Below the pieces are notes generated by a model. The model was not told the origin of the DNA. It ran no database searches and saw only the letters and a program-made list of their open reading frames with translations. From Serratia rubidaea (GTDB lineage Bacteria > Pseudomonadota > Gammaproteobacteria > Enterobacterales > Enterobacteriaceae), in the NCBI GenBank assembly GCA_901472405.1, contig LR590463.1:1612001-1676000 (forward strand): a DNA stretch of 64,000 bases, read 5' to 3'. The position numbers and the translations under genes are program-made. The stretch's first letter is position 1; each line of letters opens with the position of its first letter. Below, one piece after another: positions 40,437-50,134 of this stretch.

Positions 40437-42125
40437 TCAGCCCAGTATGCCCGGCCACAGCACCACAATCAGCGAACCTGCCAGCGTTAACAATACGTTA
40501 GCGATAGCGTAGGTGCCGGCGTAGCCAAGGGCGGGGATGTTGCTGCGGGCGGTGTCGCTGATGATGTCCATCGCCGGGGCGCAGGTGCGCGCGCCCATAA
40601 TCGCGCCGAACAGCAGGGCGCGGTTCATGCGCAGCACGTAAGCGCCGAACAGGAAGCAGATCACTACCGGCACCAGGCTGACGATCAGCCCGGCGACCAG
40701 CATCTGCCAACCGACGGCGCCCAGGCTGTGGCTGATGCCGGCACCGGCGCTCAGGCCGACGCCGGCCATAAACACCATCAGGCCGAACTCTTTCACCATA
40801 TTCAGCGCCCCCTGCGGGATATAGCCGAAGGTTGGGTGGTTGGCGCGCAGGAAGCCGAGCATAATGCCCGACATCAGCAGCCCGGCGGCGTTGCCGATGC
40901 CGAACGAGAAGTTGCTGAACTGGATGGTGATCTGGCCAATCAGCAGGCCGATGATAAAGAAGGCGCAGAAGGCCAGCAGGTCGGTCACCTGGCTGTGGAT
41001 AGAGATAAAGCCGATTTTCTCCGCCACGCTCTTCACCCGGCGCGCGTCGCCGCTGACCTGCAGCACATCGCCTTTGTTCAGTACGATGCTGTCATCAATC
41101 GGCATTTCAATCTGGCTGCGGATCACCCGGTTGAGGAAGCAGCCGTGGTCGGTCAGCTTCAGCTGGCTTAAACGCTTGCCGACCGCATTGCTGTTTTTTA
41201 CCACGATCTCTTCGGTGACGATGCGCATATCGAGCAGGTCGCGGTCGAACACTTCCTTACCGTTGCGGAAGCTCGGGTCGAGGCGTGCATGGGCGTCCGG
41301 ATAACCCACCAGCGAGATCTCATCGCCAACCTGCAGCACGGCGTCGCCGTCCGGGTTGGCCAGAATGCCGTTGCGGCGGATGCGTTCGATATAGCAGCCG
41401 GTCTGGCGGTAAATGCCCAGCTCGCGCAGATTTTTGCCGTCGGCCCAGGCTACCAGCTCCGGGCCGACGCGGTAGGCGCGGATCACCGGCAGGTAGACCT
41501 TACGCTGGCTGTCGGTATCCAGGCCGCGCTCGCGGGCGATTTGCTGCGCCGAGGTCGGTAAATCCTGATGCTGCAGCTTGGGCAGATAGCGCGCGCCGAA
41601 AATCAGGCTGACCAGACCGATCAGGTAGGTCAGCGCATAGCCCAGGCTGAGGTGGTCCTGGGCGGACAGCAGCGCCGGCCCGTTGGTAATGGTATTGCGC
41701 AGCGTATCGCCGGCGCCGACCAGAACCGGCGTCGAGGTCATGGAGCCGGCCAGCATGCCGGCGGTCAGGCCGATGTCCCAGTGGAACAGCTTGCCGAGGC
41801 CGACGGCCATCACCATCGCGGAACTGACCATCACCAGCGCCAGCATCAGGTAATTTTTACCGTCGCGGAAAAAGATCGAGAAAAAGTTCGGCCCGGCTTC
41901 GACGCCGACGCAGAAGATAAACAGCATAAAGCCCAGACTGAGCGCTTCGGTGTTAATGGCGAAGTTGTGCTGGCCAAGCAGCAGGGAGACGACTAAAACG
42001 CCAATAGAACTACCGAGTTGCACGGAGCCAAGGCGAAGTTTTCCGAGGCAGAGCCCCAGGGCGAGTACCACAAACAGCAACAGGATGTAGTTGCCGTTTA
42101 ACAAACTAGCGACGTTTATGTTCAC
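40437..42125 (-). CDS. ybjL: YbjL, AspT/YidE-type putative transporter
   Basis: 562-residue membrane protein of the aspartate:alanine exchanger (AAE) family. About 10 TM helices in two bundles flank two TrkA_C (RCK_C) regulatory domains (about residues 205-375, for example [20 protein letters not shown]). Family motifs: [20 protein letters not shown] and [20 protein letters not shown]. The start is a GTG at 42125 ([16 protein letters not shown]), as the alignment with E. coli YbjL requires; the frame is open upstream without homology. The transported substrate is not established. Divergent from ybjM. Confidence 0.92.
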   Translation of the reverse strand: MNINVASLLNGNYILLLFVVLALGLCLGKLRLGSVQLGSSIGVLVVSLLLGQHNFAINTEALSLGFMLFIFCVGVEAGPNFFSIFFRDGKNYLMLALVMVSSAMVMAVGLGKLFHWDIGLTAGMLAGSMTSTPVLVGAGDTLRNTITNGPALLSAQDHLSLGYALTYLIGLVSLIFGARYLPKLQHQDLPTSAQQIARERGLDTDSQRKVYLPVIRAYRVGPELVAWADGKNLRELGIYRQTGCYIERIRRNGILANPDGDAVLQVGDEISLVGYPDAHARLDPSFRNGKEVFDRDLLDMRIVTEEIVVKNSNAVGKRLSQLKLTDHGCFLNRVIRSQIEMPIDDSIVLNKGDVLQVSGDARRVKSVAEKIGFISIHSQVTDLLAFCAFFIIGLLIGQITIQFSNFSFGIGNAAGLLMSGIMLGFLRANHPTFGYIPQGALNMVKEFGLMVFMAGVGLSAGAGISHSLGAVGWQMLVAGLIVSLVPVVICFLFGAYVLRMNRALLFGAIMGARTCAPAMDIISDTARSNIPALGYAGTYAIANVLLTLAGSLIVVLWPGILG

Positions 42126-42432
42126 AGGATGTAACTTATTGTTTACCAGTAAGTGCTTGATATGGCTGGCTATACAGGATAGATTCAGCCATATAAATAG
42201 TTGGATAAAAACGATACCAATCGCCAACCCGCGAAAGGCGCAATCGCTTCCTCGATCAGCGGCATTATTCTAGTCTCTCTGACGCAGGACAGCCAGCACT
42301 AAGCTGAAAATGAGCGCCGCCTTTTGCATTTAACTCTCTTTTTACCAAGGAAAATTTGTCGGCTCAGGCCGACGCGGTTCGTGCGCGCCGTGGTTACGCG
42401 GCGTCCGTTGTTGCATTTCTGGGAGGAGCAGA
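42126..42432. other. Divergent promoter region between ybjL and ybjM
   Basis: 307 bp. AT-rich near ybjL, then GC-rich toward ybjM, which has SD GGGAGGAG. Promoters for both genes must lie here. No other feature was recognised. Confidence 0.5.
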
Positions 42433-42822
42433 ATGGTAAGCTATCGGTATTGGGGCGGTTTCAGCAGCTGTTTTCTGCTGTTCTGCCTGATCTTTCTTGG
42501 TCAGAATAATTCGCTGAATCACCCGCAGCATGGAGAAACCGGCCTGTTGCTGTTTACTCTTCCCGGCTTTATCGCCAGCTATCTTGCCAGCAAAAAACGG
42601 CTTATCTGCCCGCTGCTCGGCGCACTGTGTGCGCTGCCGCTGTGCCTGGTGGTGCGCCATTTCTGGCTGATGTCGACCCAGTCGTTCTGGCAGGAGTTGG
42701 CGTACGCCACCAGCGCGGTGTTCTGGTGCCTGTGCGGCGCACTGCTGTTTCTCTTTTTGCGCAGCCTGCGCCGGATGCTGTCTGCCCGGCAGCGAACCCA
42801 CGGCAATAAAAAAGGCGCCTGA
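42433..42822 (+). CDS. ybjM: YbjM, inner-membrane protein of unknown function
   Basis: 129 residues, four predicted TM helices. It matches E. coli YbjM in QHGETGLLLFTLPGFIASYL and SFWQELAYATSAVFWCLCGA. The basic C-terminal tail, RRMLSARQRTHGNKKGA, should face the cytosol. SD GGGAGGAG stands before ATG 42433. Its stop codon lies in the loop of the terminator hairpin that ends the convergent grxA gene. The function is unknown. Confidence 0.88.
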   Translation: MVSYRYWGGFSSCFLLFCLIFLGQNNSLNHPQHGETGLLLFTLPGFIASYLASKKRLICPLLGALCALPLCLVVRHFWLMSTQSFWQELAYATSAVFWCLCGALLFLFLRSLRRMLSARQRTHGNKKGA

Positions 42823-42830
42823 GGCGCCTT
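42807..42830 (-). terminator. Rho-independent terminator of grxA
   Basis: The stem AAGGCGCC and GGCGCCTT, with the 3-nt loop TGA (the ybjM stop codon), is followed on the minus strand by seven T residues. It is probably bidirectional. Confidence 0.85.
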
Positions 42831-42847
42831 AATCGGGAGTGAACCGG

Positions 42848-43111
42848 TTACTGGAACAGGTTCAGATTTTCTTTCGCGTAGGCTTCAAAATCGGTGCAGC
42901 CGCCGATGTGCTGTTGATCCAGGAAGATCTGTGGCACGGTTTCCACCGGTTTGCCGACGGTTTTTTCCAGGTCAGCTTTGGTGATGCCTTCCGCGTGGAT
43001 ATCAACATAACGGAAGTTGAAATCGTCACGTTCTTCAGTCAGTTTTTCCGCCAACTCTTTCGCACGGACACAATAAGGACAGCCAGGACGCCCGAAGATT
43101 ACTGCAAACAT
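42848..43111 (-). CDS. grxA: Glutaredoxin 1
   Basis: 87-residue glutathione-dependent disulfide reductase with active site GCPYCVRAK near residues 10-18 (CPYC). It supplies electrons to ribonucleotide reductase, among other targets. The glutathione-binding TVPQIFLDQQHIGGCTDFEA segment is conserved. ATG 43111 follows SD GAGGAG; a start eight codons upstream lacks one. Gene order ybjM-grxA-ybjC matches E. coli. OxyR control is known in E. coli; no site was verified here. Confidence 0.95.
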   Translation of the reverse strand: MFAVIFGRPGCPYCVRAKELAEKLTEERDDFNFRYVDIHAEGITKADLEKTVGKPVETVPQIFLDQQHIGGCTDFEAYAKENLNLFQ

Positions 43112-43342
43112 GAGATACTCCTCGTTGTTATTCAAGAATTTACCGCTATTGCAACGACATCCCGTCGGTCAGAAACAGACCTCAGTCAGCGCATTACTCA
43201 GGTGTAATGGCGCCTACTATGCCTGTTGGCGTGACTAAAAAAAAGCAGGATTTGCCTGTTAATCTGATTTACATCGCCTATCGAATGGCCTCGCCGGCGG
43301 GAATTCACTACACTGTGCGCAATACGTCTGGAGATAAAAAGC

Positions 43343-43642
43343 ATGCGTTCATTTGGTGAATTGCCCCGCCCGATATTGGTGCTGGAAGGATTGGGCATCG
43401 TGATGTTGATCCTGGCTTATCTGAGCATTCATGACTATGTTCAGTTGCCGGGGATGTTGTCTTCACAGGCGGCGGCGGTGGCGATGATTTTTCTCGGCGT
43501 GGCGCTGATGCTGCCGGCGGCGGCCCTGCTGGTCTGGCGCGTGGCGCATGGCTTCAGCCCGCTGATGCGCGGCGGACTGCCGCCGGAAAACGATCGGCGT
43601 AAGCCGCCGCAACAGCCACAAAAACGCGACCCGCGCGATTAA
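43343..43642 (+). CDS. ybjC: YbjC, small inner-membrane protein
   Basis: 99 residues, two TM helices (PRPILVLEGLGIVMLILAYL and AAAVAMIFLGVALMLPAAAL) and a charged tail, RRKPPQQPQKRDPRD. It matches E. coli YbjC, which precedes nfsA there; here nfsA is absent and rimK follows directly. SD GGAG lies upstream. The function is unknown. Confidence 0.88.
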   Translation: MRSFGELPRPILVLEGLGIVMLILAYLSIHDYVQLPGMLSSQAAAVAMIFLGVALMLPAAALLVWRVAHGFSPLMRGGLPPENDRRKPPQQPQKRDPRD

Positions 43643-43674
43643 GCGTCGGCGCCGATTCGGGGTGACGAGATAAA

Positions 43675-44592
43675 TTGAACATTGTCATTCTTTCGTGTGA
43701 CGGTGCGCTGTATTCCTGTCGACGCCTGCGCGCCGCAGCGGAGCGGCGCGGACACCGCATTGAGGTGATCGATCCGCTCGCCTGCGTGATAAATATCAAC
43801 TCGGCCGCGCCCGCCATTCACTATCGCGGCCGTCAGCTGGCGCGCTATGACGCGGTGATCCCGCGTATCGGCTCCGTCATCACCTATTACGGCACCGCCG
43901 TGCTGCGGCAGTTTGAACTGCTCGGCAGCTATCCGCTGAATGAAGCCGCGGCGATTCTCCGGGCGCGCGACAAACTGCAATCCCTGCAGCTGCTGGCGCA
44001 GCAGGGCATCGATCTGCCGATGACCGGCGTTGCCCACTCGCCGGATGATACCGATGCGCTGATCGCGCTGGTCGGCGGCGCGCCGCTGGTGGTGAAGCTG
44101 GTGGAAGGCCGGCAGGGCATCGGCGTGATGCTGGCGGACACGCGGCAGGCGGCGGCCAGCGTGATCGATGCGTTCCGTGAGCTGAAGGCGCATGTTCTGG
44201 TGCAGGAGTATGTGCGCGAGGCGCAGGGGCGCGACATTCGCTGCCTGGTGGTTGGCGGCCAGGTGGTGGCGGCGATCGAGCGTCAGGCCAGGGCGGGGGA
44301 GTTTCGCTCCAACCTGCACCGCGGCGGCACGGCGTCTGCGACGCATATCAGCGATGAAGAACGCACGTTGGCCATCAAGGCGACGGCGGCGCTGGGGCTG
44401 GATATTGCCGGCGTTGATATTTTGCGTGCCGATCGCGGGCCGCTGGTGATGGAGGTTAATGCCTCGCCCGGGCTGGAAGGCATCGAGACCGCCACCGGCC
44501 TGGATATCGCCGAGATGATGATTGACTATGTTGAGCAGCGTGCGGCGCACGGGATTTTCCCTAAAATGACGCCGATAACCAGTAAAAAATAA
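43675..44592 (+). CDS. rimK: RimK, S6 C-terminal glutamate ligase
   Basis: 305-residue ATP-grasp ligase that adds glutamates to the C-terminus of ribosomal protein S6. The N-terminal domain starts [21 protein letters not shown]-grasp motifs: [56 protein letters not shown], with the metal-binding [15 protein letters not shown]. The start is a TTG at 43675, the only start consistent with the E. coli N-terminus; SD is weak (GACGAGA). It lies 32 bp after ybjC. Confidence 0.95.
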   Translation: MNIVILSCDGALYSCRRLRAAAERRGHRIEVIDPLACVININSAAPAIHYRGRQLARYDAVIPRIGSVITYYGTAVLRQFELLGSYPLNEAAAILRARDKLQSLQLLAQQGIDLPMTGVAHSPDDTDALIALVGGAPLVVKLVEGRQGIGVMLADTRQAAASVIDAFRELKAHVLVQEYVREAQGRDIRCLVVGGQVVAAIERQARAGEFRSNLHRGGTASATHISDEERTLAIKATAALGLDIAGVDILRADRGPLVMEVNASPGLEGIETATGLDIAEMMIDYVEQRAAHGIFPKMTPITSKK

Positions 44593-44735
44593 GGGATTAA
44601 TGCGATTTTCCCGTAGTTTTTCCATAGCGAAACGCGCCTTTATTGAATTAAGCCTGATTGATCGTGGCATCATGGATGAATATTCCGTAAGCTATGCGCC
44701 TTTCGCGTTTTTGAATATTGTGAGGCTGGTACCCT

Positions 44736-45170
44736 ATGGATTCACTCATCGTCCCCGATTTGGCGTTATTACGACGTTGGCTGGACCAGTTGGGCATTTC
44801 ATTTTTTGAATGCGACTCCTGTCAGGCGCTGCATTTGCCGCATATGCAGAACTTTGACGGCATTTTCGACGCCAAGATCGACCTGGTTGACGGGGTGATC
44901 CTGTTCTCCGCCCTGGCGGAGGTGAAGCCGACTGCGCTGATCCCGCTGGTTGCCGACCTCAGCCAGATCAATGCCAGCTCGCTGACCATCAAAGCGTTTG
45001 TGGATATCCAGGATGACAATCTGCCCAAGCTGATCGTCTGCCAGTCGCTGAGCGTTGCCGTCGGTATTACGCTGGAACAGTTCGCGCACTTTATGCAGCA
45101 GGGCGAAGAGCAGGTCTCGATGGTGATCCTCGAGGCGCGCGCCAACGACCTGCTGTTTATCTCTGCATGA
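44736..45170 (+). CDS. ybjN: YbjN (sensory-transduction regulator homologue), C-terminus displaced by an IS200-like element
   Basis: 144 residues as written. It matches E. coli YbjN through LRRWLDQLGISFFECDSCQA, LHLPHMQNFDGIFDAKIDLV, NLPKLIVCQSLSV and QVSMVILEARANDLL, then stops at ISA just where an IS200-like hairpin begins. A sequence resembling the missing tail (GEGEEEENPAAAMRQPMLH, then TAA 45853-45855) lies just beyond the right end of the element. The insertion therefore swaps about 20 C-terminal residues for a premature stop. E. coli YbjN is 158 residues and affects motility and stress phenotypes; its mechanism is unknown. Confidence 0.9.
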   Translation: MDSLIVPDLALLRRWLDQLGISFFECDSCQALHLPHMQNFDGIFDAKIDLVDGVILFSALAEVKPTALIPLVADLSQINASSLTIKAFVDIQDDNLPKLIVCQSLSVAVGITLEQFAHFMQQGEEQVSMVILEARANDLLFISA

Positions 45171-45793
45171 ACACCACCTCCTATGGAGGTGGTCAGCAAC
45201 AAGTTGGCTCTGCCAGTAATGCTACTCATGGGAAAATCCGAATCTGTTATCCCCATAACTGATAAGGATTTAACCATGAGTAGATTCCAGAAAGCATCTC
45301 ATGTGCTCTGGTGTTGTCAATATCATATTGTATGGACACCCAAGTACCGATTTCGCATCCTTAGGAATAATGTTGGCAAAGAGGTCTACAAGCAGATAAG
45401 GATCTCAAGTGAGCAACTCGGGATAGAAGTGGTAGAGCTGAATGTTCAGATAGATCATGTCCATTTACTGGTAAAAGTCCCGCCACGTCTTTCTATTTCA
45501 CATGTGATAGGTCATTTGAAAGGTAAAACAGCCCTTAGGCTGTTCAGCAAATTTCCCTATCTGCGGAAGAACAAGTTGTGGGGAAATCACTTCTGGGCGC
45601 GGGGTTACTGCGTAGATACCGTAGGTATAAATGAAGAAATGATAAGAAAGTACGTGAAGTATCAGGAAAAGCATGAAGTTGAAGAGAGCCAGCTTCCACT
45701 AAAAGAGGTGTGAAGCGAAGGCTCTCAGAGTCTGAGCTAAGTACGCCCCTCTGGGGCGCTATCAATGCCACCTGCTATGCAGGTGGTTTTTTA
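45171..45793 (+). mobile_element. IS200-like insertion sequence
   Basis: An element of about 620 bp with a single tnpA and terminal imperfect palindromes rather than inverted terminal repeats. Left hairpin: ACCACCTCC-TAT-GGAGGTGGT (45173-45193). Right hairpin: CCACCTGC-TAT-GCAGGTGG (about 45767-45785), followed by TTTTTT. No target duplication is expected for this family. Inserted into the 3' end of ybjN; exact ends are approximate. Confidence 0.88.
45276..45713 (+). CDS. tnpA: IS200/IS605-family transposase TnpA
   Basis: 145-residue Y1 HUH single-strand transposase. The HUH metal motif is IDHVHLLVKVPP; the likely catalytic Tyr lies in the C-terminal helix IRKYVKYQEKHEVE. N-terminal conserved CQYHIVWTPKYRFRIL and the GNHFWARGYCVDTVG segment are typical. 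ATG 45276 follows GATAAGGA. An upstream in-frame start would run into the left-end hairpin. Normally 130-155 residues, so this looks intact and possibly active. Confidence 0.93.
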   Translation: MSRFQKASHVLWCCQYHIVWTPKYRFRILRNNVGKEVYKQIRISSEQLGIEVVELNVQIDHVHLLVKVPPRLSISHVIGHLKGKTALRLFSKFPYLRKNKLWGNHFWARGYCVDTVGINEEMIRKYVKYQEKHEVEESQLPLKEV

Positions 45794-46065
45794 CGGGCGA
45801 GGGCGAGGAAGAAGAAAATCCGGCGGCGGCCATGCGCCAGCCGATGCTGCACTAATCCCGTCTTGCAACGACGCATCGTCCATCCCGGCGATGCGTTGCC
45901 CCCTCTCCGTTGTCTGCCCGTCGCTACAAGCCTGGTCGTGCGCTTTATCTCCGTCCTGTCATAGCCGTTCGGCGCCAAACCTGCTATTTTTTGTAATTGG
46001 CATTGCAAATGATTTAACTGGCTCTTATACCGAATATTACTGATATTTCATCGCGGAATACGGAT

Positions 46066-46545
46066 ATGTCAGAGATGCTGAAAAGCAAGCAGGGAACCCT
46101 GAGAGCGCAAACGGATGTCCCGGTGGCGGTATTGATCGCCGGTACGGCAATGGTGGCGATTAAATGCATCAGCATTCTGCTGCTGTTGGGGGAGTTGGGG
46201 CTGTCCGGCCTGCAGGAATTTGTCAGCACCAGCGCGCAGGCCTGGGATTCGACGCTGATCTTTCTGGCCGGCATCGTCATGCTTTGCCTGCAGATTTACT
46301 GCGGCTTTGCCGTGATACGCGGTAAAAATGGCGGGCGCTGGGGCTATGTGCTCTGTCAGGCGCTGGTGGTGGGGTATCTGCTGTTGGCCACCATCGGCAG
46401 CGTGTTTCCCGAAGTGTTTACCGTCGATGGTGAAACCAACACCCAGATTATGCATACCCTGATTTTGGAAAAAATCCCCGATATGGTGATTCTTGGCCTG
46501 CTGTTTCTGCCGGCGGCCAGCCGCCGCTATTTTGCCCGCGGCTGA
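46066..46545 (+). CDS. ybjO: YbjO, inner-membrane protein
   Basis: 159 residues, four TM helices. It matches E. coli YbjO most clearly in the C-terminal third: MHTLILEKIPDMVILGLLF, LPAASRRYFARG. An N-terminal cytosolic tail, SEMLKSKQGTLRAQ, precedes the first helix. It lies upstream of rlmC, as in E. coli, but the potFGHI operon usually found between ybjN and ybjO is absent. The function is unknown. Confidence 0.87.
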   Translation: MSEMLKSKQGTLRAQTDVPVAVLIAGTAMVAIKCISILLLLGELGLSGLQEFVSTSAQAWDSTLIFLAGIVMLCLQIYCGFAVIRGKNGGRWGYVLCQALVVGYLLLATIGSVFPEVFTVDGETNTQIMHTLILEKIPDMVILGLLFLPAASRRYFARG

Positions 46546-46642
46546 GGGCGGCGGCGATAGCGTCAAGAAGTTTGGGGATAAGGGCGTAGGGTGCTAAACT
46601 CTGCGCCCTTATTTTTTATTCGTCGATCCCTACGGTTATCCT

Positions 46643-47773
46643 ATGCATTGCGCGTTGTATACGGCCGGCAGTTGCCGTTCCTGTCAGTGGCTGGAAAAGC
46701 CTTATCCGCAGCAGCTGGCTGATAAACAGCAGCATCTGCAGGCCCTGCTGGCCGAACGTGAGGTCGGGCAGTGGCTGCCGCCGGTGACCGGTGCGCTGAG
46801 CGCCTTCCGCAACAAGGCGAAAATGGTGGTCAGCGGCAGCGTGGAGCGCCCGCTGCTGGGGATGCTGCACCGCGACGGCACGCCGGTCGATCTGTGCGCC
46901 TGCCCGCTGTACCCCGCCAGCTTTGCGCCGATGTTCAACGTACTGAAAACCTTTATCGCCCGCGCCGGGCTGACGCCATATAACGTGGCGCGCAAGCGCG
47001 GCGAGCTGAAGTATCTGTTGCTGACGGAAAGCACCAGCAACGACGGGGTGATGCTGCGTTTTGTTCTGCGCTCGGACAGCAAACTGGCGCAGCTGCGCGC
47101 CGCGCTGCCGTGGCTGCAGCAACAGCTGCCGCAGCTGCAGGTGATTTCCGTGAATATTCAGCCGGTGCACATGGCGATTATGGAGGGCGAGCAGGAAATT
47201 ATCCTGACCGAGCAGCAGGCGCTGGAGGAGCGTTTTAACCAGGTGCCGCTGTATATCCGCCCGCAGGGCTTCTTCCAGACCAATCCGCAGGTGGCGTCGG
47301 CGCTGTATGCCGCGGCGCGCGACTGGGTGCGTGAGCTGAATATCGACAGCATGTGGGATCTGTTTTGCGGCGTCGGCGGCTTTGGCCTGCACTGTGCCCG
47401 GCCGGAAACGCGCCTGACCGGGATTGAAATCAGCGCGGAGGCGATTCGCTGCGCGCGCCAGTCGGCGGCGACGCTGGGGTTGCAGCGGGTTGAGTTTCAG
47501 GCGCTGGATTCCACCCGTTTCGCCACGGCGGAAGGGGATGTGCCGCAGTTGGTGGTGGTCAACCCGCCGCGGCGCGGCATCGGTCAGGCGCTGTGCGACT
47601 ATCTGCAGCGGATGGCGCCGGACTATCTGCTCTACTCCAGCTGCAATGCGCAAAGCATGGCGCAGGATATCGCGCTGCTGCCGGGGTATCGGATTGAGCG
47701 GGTGCAGCTGTTCGATATGTTCCCGCATACCGCGCACTATGAGGTGCTGACGCTGCTGGTGCGGGAGAAGTAA
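46643..47773 (+). CDS. rlmC: 23S rRNA (uracil-747 C5)-methyltransferase RlmC
   Basis: 376-residue RlmC/RumB-type SAM methyltransferase with a 4Fe-4S cluster. N-terminal cysteines are in [19 protein letters not shown], with the fourth in [13 protein letters not shown]-binding [15 protein letters not shown]; catalytic regions [17 protein letters not shown] and [15 protein letters not shown] (the Cys nucleophile is in the SSCN motif). No TRAM domain, which distinguishes it from RlmD. Convergent with artJ across a bidirectional terminator. Confidence 0.95.
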   Translation: MHCALYTAGSCRSCQWLEKPYPQQLADKQQHLQALLAEREVGQWLPPVTGALSAFRNKAKMVVSGSVERPLLGMLHRDGTPVDLCACPLYPASFAPMFNVLKTFIARAGLTPYNVARKRGELKYLLLTESTSNDGVMLRFVLRSDSKLAQLRAALPWLQQQLPQLQVISVNIQPVHMAIMEGEQEIILTEQQALEERFNQVPLYIRPQGFFQTNPQVASALYAAARDWVRELNIDSMWDLFCGVGGFGLHCARPETRLTGIEISAEAIRCARQSAATLGLQRVEFQALDSTRFATAEGDVPQLVVVNPPRRGIGQALCDYLQRMAPDYLLYSSCNAQSMAQDIALLPGYRIERVQLFDMFPHTAHYEVLTLLVREK

Positions 47774-47795
47774 TCAGCCCGGCGAACCGGGCTGA
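47774..47795. terminator. Bidirectional terminator between rlmC and artJ
   Basis: A perfect 9-bp stem, TCAGCCCGG and CCGGGCTGA, with a CGAA loop starts right after the rlmC stop codon. It is flanked by short T/A tracts only. Confidence 0.65.
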
Positions 47796-47804
47796 GCTGA
47801 TGGC

Positions 47805-48540
47805 TTACTGCGGGAACCACTTGTCGCTGATGGCCTGATAGGTGCCGTCGGCCTTGATGGCCGTCAGCGCGGCGTTCAGCTTGTCCAGCAGCGCCTTGTT
47901 ATTCGGGCGCACCGCAATCCCCAGGCCGGTGCCGAAGTATTGCGCATCGGTGATGTGCTCGCCGACCGGCGCCAGCTGCGGGCTGTTTTTCAGCCACTCA
48001 TTCACTACCGCGGTATCGCCGAAGACGCCGTCAATACGGCCGTTTTTTCAGCTCCAGAATGGCGTTCTGATAGCTGTCGTAAGAGACGGTGTTAATCTCC
48101 GGGTGTTTATCCTGCATATATTTCTGGTGGGTGGTGCCGTTTTCCATCCCGACCTTTTTCCCCTTCAGCTCCGCCAGCGAGGCGTATTTGCCTTTCTGCG
48201 CGATCACAATCGCCGAGTTGGCGTAGTACGGCTGGGTGAAGCTGACCTGCTTGCTGCGCTCCGGCGTGATGTCCATCCCGGAAATCACCGCATCGAACTT
48301 TTTGAACTTCAGCGCGGCGATCAGGCTGTCGAAGGCCTGGTTGGTGAAGGTGCATTCCGCCTGCATCTGCTTGCATAACGCCTTCGCCAGGTCGATATCA
48401 AAGCCGACGATCTGGTTATTGGCGTCCAGCGATTCAAACGGCGGATAGGTGGCGGAAGAGGCGAAACGGATGGTGTCGGCCGCCTGGGCGCTAAAGGTCA
48501 CTCCGGCCAGCACGGCGGCGGCGAGCAGTAATTTTTTCAT
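47805..48540 (-). pseudogene. artJ: Arginine-binding periplasmic protein ArtJ, frameshifted as written
   Basis: About 244 residues. Signal peptide (MKKLLLAAAVLAGVTFSAQA) then a type II periplasmic-binding fold: TIRFASSATYPPFESLDANN, VGFDIDLAKALCKQMQAECT, GMDITPERSKQVSFTQPYY, GKKVGMENGTTHQKYM. One extra A near 48047 breaks the frame after ILELKK; NGRIDGVFGDTAVVNEWLKN continues in another frame to WFPQ. It delivers L-arginine to ArtQMP. Separated from artM by 200 bp with an ARG-box-like site, so transcribed on its own, as in E. coli. Confidence 0.94.
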
Positions 48541-48651
48541 GCGGAAGCTCCTGTCTGACTATTCGTGTTGTTATCGCCGCCATCGGTTGATTTTGCTGAC
48601 AATATTCTGCAGGTTGTCGCTGACGGTGCTGTCGATAACCATGCCACTGAG

Positions 48652-48665
48652 TGAATGAATATGCA
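48652..48665. promoter_or_regulatory. ARG-box-like site upstream of artJ
   Basis: TGAATGAATATGCA matches the ArgR half-palindrome consensus TGAATAATTATTCA at 11 of 14 positions. It lies 112 bp upstream of artJ. ArgR represses artJ in E. coli. Confidence 0.5.
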
Positions 48666-48740
48666 ATAAAAATGATTATAAATTGTTTTGGCGGAGCGGG
48701 GGAAACAGCCCCGCCGCGGCGGCAGGGCTGGGTAAGCGGC

Positions 48741-49409
48741 TCAGTTACGGCGTTCAAAGGCCAGCGCGCGGCGTTCAACCAGGCGCATCAACAGCGTCAG
48801 CAGACCGTTGACCACCAGATAAACCAGCCCGGCGGCGCCGAACACCATCACGTCATAGGTACGGCCGTACATCAGCTGGCTGTAGCCCATGACTTCCATC
48901 AGCGTGATGGTGTAGGCCAGCGAGGTGCTTTTAAATACCAGCACCACTTCGTTGGAGTAGGAGGAGAGGGCGCGCTTAAAGGCGAACGGCAGCAGAATGC
49001 GCATCGACTGGCGACGCGACATGCCCAGCGCCTCGCAGGACTGCCACTGGCCGGCCGGAATGGCCCGCACCGCGCCGTAAAACAGCTGCGTGGTGTAGGC
49101 GGCGCTGTTGAGCGCCAGCGCAATCATGGCGCACAGCCAGGGCTGTGACAGCAGGTTCCACAGCCACGGATAGTCGCGGATCGCCGGGAACTGTCCGGGG
49201 CCGTAATAGATCAGGAAGATCTGCACCAGCAGCGGCGTACCGGTGAACAGCGTAATGTAGATCTTCACCAGCGGCGACAGCAGCGGGGTTTTCAACGTCA
49301 GGATCGCCGTCAGGATCAGCGACAGCACCAGGGCGACCAGCAGCGCCGCCAGCGTCAGCGTCAGGCTGGTGTGCAGCCCCTTGATGATTTCCGGTAAGTA
49401 TTCCAGCAT
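48741..49409 (-). CDS. artM: Arginine ABC transporter permease ArtM
   Basis: 222-residue inner-membrane permease of the polar amino acid ABC family, five TM helices. The EAA cytoplasmic loop reads AVRAIPAGQWQSCEALGMSR, followed by RQSMRILLPFAFKRALSS. The N-terminal LPEIIKGLHTSLTLTLAAL is typical. Its start overlaps the artQ stop by one base (TGATG). It works with ArtQ and the ATPase ArtP. Confidence 0.95.
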   Translation of the reverse strand: MLEYLPEIIKGLHTSLTLTLAALLVALVLSLILTAILTLKTPLLSPLVKIYITLFTGTPLLVQIFLIYYGPGQFPAIRDYPWLWNLLSQPWLCAMIALALNSAAYTTQLFYGAVRAIPAGQWQSCEALGMSRRQSMRILLPFAFKRALSSYSNEVVLVFKSTSLAYTITLMEVMGYSQLMYGRTYDVMVFGAAGLVYLVVNGLLTLLMRLVERRALAFERRN

Positions 49410-50125
49410 CAGACCGGCCCCCGCTCAAAACGTGTGGTGCGCAGTTCGATTCGCTTAAGAATAAACTGGCTCAGCAGGGTCACCACCAGATAGATGGCGG
49501 CGGCGATCACGTACCAGGTGAACGGCTCCTGCGTGCGGGTGGCGATGCTTTTGGTCTGCAGCATCAGATCGTTCACGCTGATTAAGGATACCAGCGCGGT
49601 ATCCTTCAGCAGCACCAGCCACTGGTTGCCGAGGCCGGGCAGGGCGTGGCGCCACATCTGCGGCATAATCAGCCGGAAGAAGATGGCCGCCTTGCCGAGG
49701 CCGAGCGCCTGGCCGGATTCCCACTGCCCCTGCGGCACCGCTTTCAGCGCGCCGCGCAGCGTCTGCGACGCATAGGCCGAATACAGCAGCGCCAGCGCGA
49801 TGACCCCGCAGAGGAACGGGCTGACTTCGAAGCTTTCAATGTCGACCTGCACCGGCACGGTAAACAGGCCGAAGTTCAGCTCAAAGCCGTCCGACAGCGT
49901 CAGCAGCAGCTGTGACGAGCCGAAGTAGATAAACAGCACCACCAGAATTTCCGGCAGGCCGCGCAGCAGCGTGACCCAGGCGGTGCCGAGCCAGCTGACC
50001 GGCTTCCAGCGCGCGGACTCCCAGCCGGCGAACAGCATCGCCAGGATCAGCCCGAGCGCCAGCGCGCAAACGGCAAGGCCGACGGTCATCCCGGCGGCGG
50101 TTGCTAAAGGTTGAATTTCATTCAT
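49409..50125 (-). CDS. artQ: Arginine ABC transporter permease ArtQ
   Basis: 238-residue permease partner of ArtM. N-terminal [40 protein letters not shown]; the EAA loop [20 protein letters not shown]. Five TM helices. Starts 9 nt after the artI stop and overlaps artM by one base, so the artPIQM operon is compact. Confidence 0.95.
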   Translation of the reverse strand: MNEIQPLATAAGMTVGLAVCALALGLILAMLFAGWESARWKPVSWLGTAWVTLLRGLPEILVVLFIYFGSSQLLLTLSDGFELNFGLFTVPVQVDIESFEVSPFLCGVIALALLYSAYASQTLRGALKAVPQGQWESGQALGLGKAAIFFRLIMPQMWRHALPGLGNQWLVLLKDTALVSLISVNDLMLQTKSIATRTQEPFTWYVIAAAIYLVVTLLSQFILKRIELRTTRFERGPV

Positions 50126-50134
50126 CGGGATAGA

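Noticed and set aside
45170-45193. Hairpin after ybjN as an ordinary terminator
   Set aside because: It has no T-run, mirrors the right-end hairpin of the IS200-like element, and sits at the point where YbjN similarity stops.
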